From Sphingomonas sp. 28-63-12 (GTDB taxonomy: Bacteria; Pseudomonadota; Alphaproteobacteria; Sphingomonadales; Sphingomonadaceae): DNA of 40,384 nt. A program made the translations under genes and the position numbers. The DNA is taken from positions 1 through 40,384 of the forward strand of contig NCGD01000036.1 in NCBI GenBank assembly GCA_002281535.1. Reading direction: 5' to 3'. The notes under the pieces were generated by a model that saw only the letters and a list, made by a program, of their open reading frames with translations, had not been told where the DNA came from and made no database searches. This document shows positions 34,115 to 40,384 of the stretch, in pieces; positions within the stretch are counted from its first letter, which is position 1, and each line of letters starts with the position of its first letter.

Positions 34115-34681
34115 TCAGCCAGCGTCGACGCTGGCCAGGATCGTCTCGTTGCTCGGGCGGATCTTATAGTCGGTGGTCGACAGCTTTTTCTTGATCACAC
34201 CATTTTTGCCGATCACCAGCACCGTTGCCGTCGGCACGCCATAAGCAAAGCTGTCTTTCGGATAGGCCGGATCGCGCAGGCCGAACGCATCGATCTGCTT
34301 CGAGCCGACATCCGACAGGAACAGATAATTGACCGGCACCTTGGCGTTGAACTTCGTCAGCGCGTCAATCGAATCATAGCTGATCGCGGCGAGCGTATAG
34401 CCGCGCTTGGCGAGTTCGGGCGTGAGATCGCGAATGTCCTTGAGCTGCTTCTGGCAATAGGGGCACCAGGCGGCGGAGCGGAAAAACACCAGCACGACGC
34501 CCTTCTTGCCGGTGATCGATGCGAAGTCGCGCGGCTTGCCGGTGATGTCGAGCGCGGTGAAGCCAGCCGGGACCTTGGCCCCGACGGCGATCGGCTCCGC
34601 CGCGATGGCAGCGCTCGAGGCAATGGCGGCAAGCGGTGCAGCGAGGGCGAGCGACAGAGCGAGGGTGAGGGCAGGGCGCAT
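34115..34681 (-). CDS. Exported peroxiredoxin-like thiol protein (AhpC/TSA family)
   Basis: 188 aa. A signal peptide ends near residue 28 (AIASSAAIAAEP). The thioredoxin-fold domain carries the redox pair Cys73-Pro-Tyr-Cys76 in FFRSAAWCPYCQKQL, followed by LAAISYDSIDALTKF and YGVPTATVLVIGKNGVIKKK. It is close to peroxiredoxin-like proteins with a CxxC active site and probably acts in periplasmic thiol or peroxide chemistry. AGGAG lies 8 nt before ATG 34681. Monocistronic by position. Confidence 0.88.
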   Translation of the reverse strand: MRPALTLALSLALAAPLAAIASSAAIAAEPIAVGAKVPAGFTALDITGKPRDFASITGKKGVVLVFFRSAAWCPYCQKQLKDIRDLTPELAKRGYTLAAISYDSIDALTKFNAKVPVNYLFLSDVGSKQIDAFGLRDPAYPKDSFAYGVPTATVLVIGKNGVIKKKLSTTDYKIRPSNETILASVDAG

Positions 34682-34784
34682 GAATCAGGTCTCCTGGTGA
34701 CAATGGTCCCCCGGGTACGCGCTCGCTGGCCATAACGTTACACCTCTGGACGCCACCAGACGCGCCGGGCCCAACCCGGCACCA

Positions 34785-36575
34785 TCAGGCGCGATAGAGC
34801 GCGTCCAGCCGCGGGCCATAGACCTGCTTCAACACATGCCGTCTGATCTTGAGCGACGGGGTGAGCTGCTCATTCTCGATCGTGAAGGGCTCGTCGGCGA
34901 TGGTGAAGCGGCGGACGCGTTCGATCACCGACAGATCCTTGTTGACGCGCTCAACAGCGGCACCAAGCGCTGCGCGATATTCTGGGTTGTCGGCAAGCTT
35001 GGCGAAATTGCAACTGCTGCCCGATTTTGCGCAAAACTCCTGCGTCCATTCGGGATCGGGCACCAGCACCGCGACCATATGCGGCCGCCGGTCGCCGGCG
35101 ATCATCGCCTGCAGGATCTCGGGCTGGAGGGTGAGCATCCCCTCCACCTTTTGCGGGGCGACATTGTCGCCCTTGTCGTTGATGATCAGATCCTTCTTGC
35201 GGTCGGTGATCTTGATCCGGCCCTTGTCATCGATGATGCCGATATCGCCGGTGTGCAGCCAGCCATCCTTGAGCACGCGCGCGGTCTCTTCCGGATTGCG
35301 CCAATAGCCGTGCATCACCAGTTCGCCGCGCACCAGTATCTCGCCATCCTCGGCAATCCGCACCTCGGTATTGGCGAGCGGCGGGCCGACCGTGTCCATC
35401 TTGAGCCCGACCTTGGGCCGGTTGCACGAGATGACCGGCGCTGCTTCGGTCTGGCCATAGCCTTGCAGGAAGCACAGGCCGAGCGACTGGAAGAACACGC
35501 CGATTTCGGGATTGAGCGGCGCCCCGCCCGAGACCATCGCCTTGATCCGGCCGCCAAATTTCTTCGACACCTTTGGCCGCAGCGTTGCGCCGAGCAGCAA
35601 ATTCATCGGCCCGTCGAGCAGGCCCTTTTTGCCGACATGCTCGCGGCCGCCGATCGCCAGCGCCTGATCGAGCAGATAGTTGGAAAGCTTGCCCTGTTTC
35701 TCGATCGTCTTGAGCATCCGGGCACGCAGCACCTCGAACAGGCGCGGCACCACGACCATCAGCGTCGGGCGGGTTTCCTCGATATTGGAGGCGAGCTTGT
35801 CGAGCCCTTCTGCATAATAGATCTGCGCGCCAAGCCCGATCGGGAAATGCTGGCCACCGGTATGTTCATAGGCATGGCTGAGCGGGAGGAAGGACAGGAA
35901 CACCTCCTCCTCCCAGCCGAAATCCTCGGAAATCACGGTGCAGCAGCCATTGACGTTGTGCAGGATTGCGCCGTGGTGCTGCATTACCCCGCGCGGCGCG
36001 CCGCCGGTGCCGCTGGTGTAGATGATGCACGCGGTGTCGTTGCGGGTGAAGGTCGCCTGGGCGGCGCACAGCTCGGCGCTGGTTGGATGATCGGCGATCA
36101 GCTTGTGCCAGCTGTAGAAATCCATGTCGCCCGACTGGCCGATCCGCAAATCCTCGATGCCGATCACGATCCGCGCCTGATTGGCGCGGACGACGGCGGG
36201 GAGCAGGGTCCGCGCGAGCTTGGCGTTGGACACGATCACGGCCTTCGCGCCGCTATTGGTGATGATATGCGTGTGGTCGCGCTCGGTATTGGTGACGTAG
36301 GTCGGCACGGTGATCGCGCCGGCGGCCATGATCGCCAGATCGCTGATGCACCATTCCGGGCGATTTTCCGCGACCAGCATTACCCGGTCCCCGGGCACAA
36401 TGCCGATTGCCTTCAGCCCGGCGGCCAGGCTGGACACCTGACCGGCGGCTTCGCGCCAGCTGCGCGATACCCAGGCGCCGTCATGCTTGTGCCACAGGAA
36501 GGGCTTGTCGCCCTGTTCGCGGGCGCGAGTGAAGAACATCGTGACGAGGTTGGGGAAATGTTCGAGCTTGCGCAT
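34785..36575 (-). CDS. Long-chain fatty acid-CoA ligase / AMP-dependent synthetase
   Basis: 596 aa. The adenylate-forming P-loop motif is YTSGTGGAPRGVMQHH near 190 (the usual second Thr and the Lys are Gly and Arg), the A4/A5 region is GGAPLNPEIGVFFQSLGL, then GYGQTEAAPVISCNRP near 375, and the A7/A8 region is GWLHTGDIGIIDDKGRIKIT, DRKKDLIINDKGDNVAPQKV. The catalytic Lys region at the C-terminus is present (LTPSLKIRRHVL). It activates fatty acids as acyl-AMP and then acyl-CoA. AGGAGAG precedes ATG 36575. No neighbours of beta-oxidation are in the window. Confidence 0.92.
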   Translation of the reverse strand: MRKLEHFPNLVTMFFTRAREQGDKPFLWHKHDGAWVSRSWREAAGQVSSLAAGLKAIGIVPGDRVMLVAENRPEWCISDLAIMAAGAITVPTYVTNTERDHTHIITNSGAKAVIVSNAKLARTLLPAVVRANQARIVIGIEDLRIGQSGDMDFYSWHKLIADHPTSAELCAAQATFTRNDTACIIYTSGTGGAPRGVMQHHGAILHNVNGCCTVISEDFGWEEEVFLSFLPLSHAYEHTGGQHFPIGLGAQIYYAEGLDKLASNIEETRPTLMVVVPRLFEVLRARMLKTIEKQGKLSNYLLDQALAIGGREHVGKKGLLDGPMNLLLGATLRPKVSKKFGGRIKAMVSGGAPLNPEIGVFFQSLGLCFLQGYGQTEAAPVISCNRPKVGLKMDTVGPPLANTEVRIAEDGEILVRGELVMHGYWRNPEETARVLKDGWLHTGDIGIIDDKGRIKITDRKKDLIINDKGDNVAPQKVEGMLTLQPEILQAMIAGDRRPHMVAVLVPDPEWTQEFCAKSGSSCNFAKLADNPEYRAALGAAVERVNKDLSVIERVRRFTIADEPFTIENEQLTPSLKIRRHVLKQVYGPRLDALYRA

Positions 36576-36624
36576 CGTCTCTCCTGGGCGCGCCGTTACG
36601 GCTTGCGCGTGGTTCAGCTATAAA

Positions 36625-36708
36625 CCGTTCGTTCCGGGCTTGTCGAAGGGCTGATCTTGCTTTGCGGCACCGCGCTAGCAAGGCATCGACAGGCTCAGCC
36701 CGAACGGG
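36625..36708. repeat. Inverted palindromic repeat of sphingomonad type
   Basis: CCGTTCGTTCCGGGCTTGTC (36625 onwards, continuing GAAGGGCTG) and CATCGACAGGCTCAGCCCGA (36684 onwards, continuing ACGGG) are opposed copies of a motif found between genes in many sphingomonads (GTTCGGGCTGAGCCTGTC, then GAAG). They can form a long hairpin in the 140-nt gap between the acyl-CoA ligase start and the ggt stop. The first copy is degenerate. Confidence 0.65.
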
Positions 36709-36715
36709 GATCGGG

Positions 36716-38392
36716 TTACTCTGTCAACGCAACGCCCACGCTGCGCGGATCGGCGGCGCCGACCCAGCCGGTCGGCGTCAGTTCAGCGGCATTGGCCTTC
36801 AACCCCAATTTGCTGACCGTCACTTCATGGCCCAGCTTTTCAAGGTCTGCCTTCATCGGTTCGACGGCAGTGCCCTGCTCAAGCACCAGCCCCTTGGCGT
36901 TGAAATAGACCAGGCCAAGCCCAAGGGCTTCGCGCCCCGGCATGCCCCAATCGAGATGCGCGATCAGCGCCTTGGCGACCTGCATGATGATCGTCTTGCC
37001 GCCCGCCGCACCAACGGTGAAGATCGGCTTGTCGTGCTCGTCATAGACAATCGTCGGCGCCATGGAGGAGAGCGGCCGCTTGCCCGGCTGGACGCGATTG
37101 GCAACCGGCGCGCCATCCTTTTCGGGCACATAGGTGAAATCGGTCAGCTCGTTGTTGAGCACAAAGCCGTTGGCGAGGATCTGGCTGCCGAACGGCCCCT
37201 CGACGGTCGACGTCATCGTGGCGATGCTGCCGGCGCGATCGACCGAGACGAAATGGGTGGTACCGGGGACTTCGGCCTGAACCGCGACGGTGCGGGGGGC
37301 AGCGCCCGGCGGGGTGCCGGCATCGTGGCTCGGCAGCGTTTTGGTCATCGAAATCAGCTTCGACCGGCTCTTGATATAGCCGGGATCGATCAACCCGGCG
37401 ACCGGCACATCGACAAAGTCACGGTCTCCCAGATATTTCTCACGATCGGCATAAGCGAGCAGCATCGCTTCGCCGATCAGGTGCCAGGACACGGGATTGG
37501 CGGCGCCGAGCTTCTTCATATCGAAGCGTTCGAGCATGCCGAGAATCTGGAGGACGGTGGTCGCCCCCGACGAGGGCGGGCCCATGCCGCAGATGCGATA
37601 GACGCGGTAATGGCCACACACTGCCGGGCGCGGTTTGGCCTGATAGGCGGCGAGATCGGCGAGCGTGATGTCGCTGGGGCGGCGGGTGCTGCCCGTTGCC
37701 GCATCAACGATGCGCTGCGCGATCGGGCCGGTGTAAAAGGCATCGGGCCCGGCATCGGCCAATGTGCGCAGGGTTGCGGCGAGCGCCGGGTTCTTGATCG
37801 TCTCGCCGACCGCATAGGGCTTGCCGTCATGCGTATATTGCGCAGCCGTCGCGGGGAAGTCTTTCCACAATGGCGAGACATAGCCCATGCCGGCGGCCAT
37901 TGGCGGCGTGACGCTATAGCCCTCATCGGCAAGCTTGATCGCCGGCGCGAACAGCGCCTTCCACGGCAGCTTGCCCCAGCGGGCATGCACCATCGCCATC
38001 AGCCGGATATTGCCGGGCACGCCGATCGATTTGCCGCCGGGGACTGCCTCGAGAAAGCTCATCGCGGTGCCGTCGGGCTTGACGAAGCGATCGGGCGTCG
38101 CGGCGGCGGGTGCCATCTCGCGGCCGTCGATCGTCGACAGTACGCCGGTCTTGGCATCCTGATAGACGAAAAAGCCGCCGCCACCGATCCCGCTCGATTG
38201 CGGTTCGACCACGGTGAGCGCCAGCATCATCGCCATTTCCGCATCGGCGGCGGTGCCGCCGGCACGCAGGATTTCCTGGCCGGCCGCTGCCGCGCGCGGG
38301 TCAGCCGACGAAACCACGCCCGGCGTTTGGGCCACCACTGGAGCGGCCATCGGCAAAGCGAGCGCCAAAAGCGCGATCAGATGTTTTTTCAT
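36716..38392 (-). CDS. ggt: Gamma-glutamyltransferase
   Basis: 558 aa, transfers or hydrolyses gamma-glutamyl groups of glutathione in the periplasm. A signal peptide is present (HLIALLALALPMAAPVVAQ). The proenzyme cleavage and nucleophile Thr378 lies in GTTHFVSVDRAG; the small subunit would be about 181 residues. Other conserved pieces are SSGIGGGGFFVYQ near 67-79, VPGNIRLMAMVHARWGKLPW near 125-145, GMGPPSSGATTVLQILGML near 270-290, and SMAPTIV with GAAGGKTIIMQV in the small subunit. The enzyme looks intact. Confidence 0.95.
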   Translation of the reverse strand: MKKHLIALLALALPMAAPVVAQTPGVVSSADPRAAAAGQEILRAGGTAADAEMAMMLALTVVEPQSSGIGGGGFFVYQDAKTGVLSTIDGREMAPAAATPDRFVKPDGTAMSFLEAVPGGKSIGVPGNIRLMAMVHARWGKLPWKALFAPAIKLADEGYSVTPPMAAGMGYVSPLWKDFPATAAQYTHDGKPYAVGETIKNPALAATLRTLADAGPDAFYTGPIAQRIVDAATGSTRRPSDITLADLAAYQAKPRPAVCGHYRVYRICGMGPPSSGATTVLQILGMLERFDMKKLGAANPVSWHLIGEAMLLAYADREKYLGDRDFVDVPVAGLIDPGYIKSRSKLISMTKTLPSHDAGTPPGAAPRTVAVQAEVPGTTHFVSVDRAGSIATMTSTVEGPFGSQILANGFVLNNELTDFTYVPEKDGAPVANRVQPGKRPLSSMAPTIVYDEHDKPIFTVGAAGGKTIIMQVAKALIAHLDWGMPGREALGLGLVYFNAKGLVLEQGTAVEPMKADLEKLGHEVTVSKLGLKANAAELTPTGWVGAADPRSVGVALTE

Positions 38393-38437
38393 AGGACGAA
38401 ACCTAACGGGCTTTGCCGGGCAAGCAAGCGGCGAACG

Positions 38438-39484
38438 CTATTTCGCGCCGACGGCATCCGCCAGCCGGGCGAAACCGTCGCGTCGCAGCAGCGAGGCGAG
38501 ATCGCGATTGATCCGTCGCGCGAGTCCCGGCCCCTGATAGACGAGCGCGGTGTAAAGCTGCACCAGGCTCGCGCCCGCGCGGATACGGGCATAGGCTTCC
38601 GCGCCGCTATCGATCCCGCCGACCGAGATCAACGGAATCTGACCGCCAGTGGCGCCCCGCACATCAGACAGGCGGATGCGCGCCAGCGCGGCGAGTGGGG
38701 CACCCGATAGCCCGCCGGTCTCGCCGGCATGGCGCGATTGCAGCGATGGCGGGCGCTTGATGGTGGTGTTGGCGACGATCAGCGCGTCGATGCGATGCTC
38801 GACCGCGGCGCGCGCTATATCGTCGATCGCGAGTGAATCGAGATCGGGCGCGATTTTAAGGAATAATGGCGTCTGGCCGCCGGGCAGGGTCCGCGCCTGA
38901 TCGGCGGCAGCGAGCAGGTCGCCCAGCGCGGTGCCGTGCTGGAGATCACGCAGGCCGGGGGTATTGGGCGAACTGATGTTGATCGTGACATAATCGGCGA
39001 CCGGCGCGGCGCGAGCGACGCCGGTGCGGTAATCGGCGATCCGGTCGGCGGTGTCCTTGTTGGCGCCGATATTGATTCCCAGCATCCCGCGCCGTTTGGC
39101 CGCGATGACACGCGGCAGCGCGGCCGCGATGCCGCCATTGTTGAAGCCGAGCCGATTGATCACCGCAAGATCTTCGACCAGCCGGAAGATGCGGGGGCGG
39201 GGATTGCCGGGCTGCGCCAGCGGGGTGAGCGTGCCGATTTCGACGCTGCCGAAACCAAGGCCAAACCAGCCAGTAATCGCCGCGCCATTCTTGTCGACCC
39301 CGGCCGCAAGGCCGAGCGGGCTGGCGAAGTCGAGCCCCGCCACGGTGCTGCGCAGGTTCGGATCGGGCGGCGGTGCGGCAAAGGGGGTGCCAATCCGCGC
39401 CCAAGCAGCAAGGGCATCGATCGTCAGGCCGTGCGCCCGTTCGGCATCAAGCGAAAAGAGCGCGGGGCGGATCAGGCTGAACAT
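38438..39484 (-). CDS. pyrD: Quinone-dependent dihydroorotate dehydrogenase
   Basis: 348 aa class 2 enzyme of pyrimidine synthesis, membrane associated by its N-terminal helix (MFSLIRPALFSLDAERAHGL). FMN and orotate-binding pieces are visible: FASPLGLAAGVDKNGAAITG near 62-81, GFGSVEIGTLTPLAQPGNP, NRLGFNNGGIAAAL near 120, INISSPNTPGL near 180, the LKIAPDL strand and ISVGGIDSGAEAYARIRAGA near 290-310. ATG 39484 gives the family start; the frame open to 39571 is leader. It is divergent from sufR. Confidence 0.97.
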   Translation of the reverse strand: MFSLIRPALFSLDAERAHGLTIDALAAWARIGTPFAAPPPDPNLRSTVAGLDFASPLGLAAGVDKNGAAITGWFGLGFGSVEIGTLTPLAQPGNPRPRIFRLVEDLAVINRLGFNNGGIAAALPRVIAAKRRGMLGINIGANKDTADRIADYRTGVARAAPVADYVTINISSPNTPGLRDLQHGTALGDLLAAADQARTLPGGQTPLFLKIAPDLDSLAIDDIARAAVEHRIDALIVANTTIKRPPSLQSRHAGETGGLSGAPLAALARIRLSDVRGATGGQIPLISVGGIDSGAEAYARIRAGASLVQLYTALVYQGPGLARRINRDLASLLRRDGFARLADAVGAK

Positions 39485-39530
39485 GCTGGGCCGTGTGGCA
39501 GGGGCATGGGGTGCTGGCAAGAAAGGATAA

Positions 39531-39568
39531 GGCCTTTGGCCCCGGTTGACGGGGCGCCCGCAAAGGCC
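39531..39568. other. Large stem-loop in the pyrD/sufR divergent region
   Basis: GGCCTTTG (39531-39538) and CAAAGGCC (39561-39568) form a perfect 8-bp outer stem, with CCCC and GGGG pairing inside. On minus it is followed by TTATCCTTTCTTGCC, a broken U-rich run, 47 nt before pyrD. It could be an attenuator in the pyrD leader or only a structural element. Confidence 0.45.
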
Positions 39569-39579
39569 CATTTGCCAAT

Positions 39580-39592
39580 CAGATCGAATCTG
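39580..39592. promoter_or_regulatory. Candidate SufR operator
   Basis: CAGAT and ATCTG flank CGA as a perfect short palindrome, inside a wider AATC-GATT arrangement, 17 bp before the sufR ATG. The position suits autoregulation by an Rrf2 regulator. No exact IscR consensus is seen. Confidence 0.35.
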
Positions 39593-39608
39593 TCCGATTA
39601 GGAATTTG

Positions 39609-40112
39609 ATGCGCCTGTCCAGCCTTGCCGATTATGCCGTCGTGATGATGAGCGCCGCTGCGCGCCATTGCGGCGTCACCGGACGGCTGAACGCGACGCT
39701 ACTCAGCGACGAGACCGGCATTCCGCTGCCGACCGTGCAGAAGCTCGTCAGCCGCCTGTCCTCAGCCGGGCTGATCGAGAGCACGCGCGGCACCGGCGGC
39801 GGTTTCCGCCTGTCGCGCCCGGCGGCGGCGATTTCGCTCGCCGACATCATCGAGGCGGTCGAAGGGCCGATCGTGCTGACATCGTGCGTCGATGAAGGCC
39901 GGCATGACTGCATCATCGAGGATAATTGTCGGGTAAAGCCGCACTGGAACGTTGTGAACGGTGCGGTGCGCGGGGCGCTGGCGGGGGTGTCGCTGGCAAG
40001 TTTATCCGCCGTGTTCCCCCGCGAAAGCGGAGGGGCAGGGCCACAGGCGTCAGCACTCGAGACACTGGATTCCCGCGTGCGCGGGAATACGGCAGAGGAA
40101 GTTCAAGCATAA
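39609..40112 (+). CDS. sufR: Rrf2-family SUF regulator (SufR/IscR-like)
   Basis: 167 aa. The Rrf2 winged helix spans residues 1-75 (MRLSSLADYAVVMMSAAARH, then LPTVQKLVSRLSSAGLIEST and GTGGGFRLSRPAAAISLADI). The Fe-S cluster cysteines are spaced C-x7-C-x5-C in TSCVDEGRHDCIIEDNC near 98-114. It senses cluster status and controls the suf operon that it heads. The last about 32 residues (FPRESGGAGPQASALETLDS, then RVRGN) are encoded by a palindromic repeat and are unlike family members. The stop overlaps sufB (TAATG). Confidence 0.92.
   Translation: MRLSSLADYAVVMMSAAARHCGVTGRLNATLLSDETGIPLPTVQKLVSRLSSAGLIESTRGTGGGFRLSRPAAAISLADIIEAVEGPIVLTSCVDEGRHDCIIEDNCRVKPHWNVVNGAVRGALAGVSLASLSAVFPRESGGAGPQASALETLDSRVRGNTAEEVQA
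40016..40090. repeat. Palindromic repeat inside the 3' end of sufR
   Basis: TTCCCCCGCGAAAGCGGAGG and TGGATTCCCGCGTGCGCGGG (continuing AATA) are two hairpins of the type widespread between genes in sphingomonads. They lie in frame at the end of sufR and add its last about 32 residues. The unit ends about 10 nt before the sufB Shine-Dalgarno. Confidence 0.65.
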
Positions 40113-40384
40113 TGGCCACCAAGAATGCCGAGGCGATTGCCGCCGCGAACAAGAAGTACGAATGGGGTTTCAGCTCGGACATCGAGCAGGAATTCGCCCC
40201 CAAGGGGCTGTCCGAAGACACGGTGCGCTTCATTTCCGCCAAGAAGAACGAGCCCGAATGGATGCTCGAGTGGCGGCTGAAGGCCTATCGCCACTGGCTG
40301 ACGATGGAATCGCCGGACTGGGCCAAGCTCGACCTGACGCCGATCGATTATCAGGACGCGTACTATTACGCCGAGCCCAAGGCG
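40112..40384 (+). CDS. sufB: SufB, Fe-S cluster scaffold subunit (partial, cut by window end)
   Basis: The first 91 codons of the SufBCD scaffold component, which assembles Fe-S clusters with the ATPase SufC. The N-terminus (KKYEWGFSSDIEQEFAPKGL, SAKKNEPEWMLEWRLKAY) is typical of SufB, followed by PDWAKLDLTPIDYQDAYYY. ATG 40112 shares a base with the sufR stop, so the genes are coupled; AGAGGAAG lies upstream just after the repeat. The gene continues beyond the window. Confidence 0.95.
   Translation, partial: MATKNAEAIAAANKKYEWGFSSDIEQEFAPKGLSEDTVRFISAKKNEPEWMLEWRLKAYRHWLTMESPDWAKLDLTPIDYQDAYYYAEPKA

Noticed and set aside
34764-34780. GCCGGG/CCCGGC hairpin after the acyl-CoA ligase
   Set aside because: Six-bp stem without a following U-run on the minus strand; too weak to call a terminator.
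34836-36623. 595-aa open frame on plus opposite the acyl-CoA ligase
   Set aside because: Antisense shadow; the minus strand has the complete adenylate-forming motifs.
36662-38710. 682-aa open frame on plus opposite ggt
   Set aside because: Shadow of ggt in a high-GC genome; composition is Arg/His/Gly-rich without domain motifs.

Overview
The window is about 40.4 kb of high-GC chromosomal DNA that fits an alphaproteobacterium of the Sphingomonadaceae (Sphingomonas, Sphingopyxis or a close relative). The evidence is the gene order, a MucR-type regulator, an alphaproteobacterial Fur without the cysteine pair, sphingomonad-like palindromic repeats and a SufR/sufB start. I see no rRNA, tRNA, CRISPR array, transposase or integrase. 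Coding density is high and most genes are chromosomal housekeeping genes.

Layout. 1-490: a strongly folded stretch ending in an intrinsic terminator (possible small RNA), then a secreted amidase. 2.1-5.7 kb: an AAC(3)-family acetyltransferase, a DUF2721 membrane protein, a FemAB/GNAT-like acetyltransferase and a ROK fructokinase. 5.7-13.9 kb: one tightly overlapping minus-strand operon encoding a TetR/CecR-like repressor, an HlyD adaptor, a double-NBD ABC ATPase, two ABC-2 permeases, a NodT-type outer-membrane lipoprotein and a patatin-like lipoprotein. It resembles E. coli cecR-ybhGFSR with an outer-membrane channel and a lipase added. A perfect 14-bp palindrome before the repressor is the likely operator.

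14.0-30.7 kb: a minus-strand series that is a stretched version of a conserved alphaproteobacterial cluster: nfuA, rutE-like, tsaB, rimI, mucR, fur, plsC, miaB, phoH, ybeY, corC, lnt, metK, trmB (RNA modification, ribosome maturation, envelope, metal regulation). It is broken by accessory genes in three places: an orphan ParD antitoxin plus a two-TM SLATT-like gene of foreign-looking composition between miaB and phoH; a sorbosone-dehydrogenase-like gene, a winged-helix regulator and a VOC protein between corC and lnt; and a formate/nitrite transporter between metK and trmB.

30.9-40.4 kb: a secreted M16 peptidase, a periplasmic peroxiredoxin-like protein, a long-chain acyl-CoA ligase, a gamma-glutamyltransferase, pyrD, and divergently the Rrf2 regulator sufR followed by sufB, which is cut by the window end. 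Palindromic repeats lie in three gaps here, and one of them encodes the last residues of SufR.

No complete, clearly new system is evident. The best candidates for something undescribed are the miaB-phoH insertion (orphan ParD, proline-rich small ORF, 2-TM SLATT-like protein), the patatin lipoprotein built into the efflux operon, and two possible small RNAs (about 50-211 on plus, about 21110-21380 on minus).
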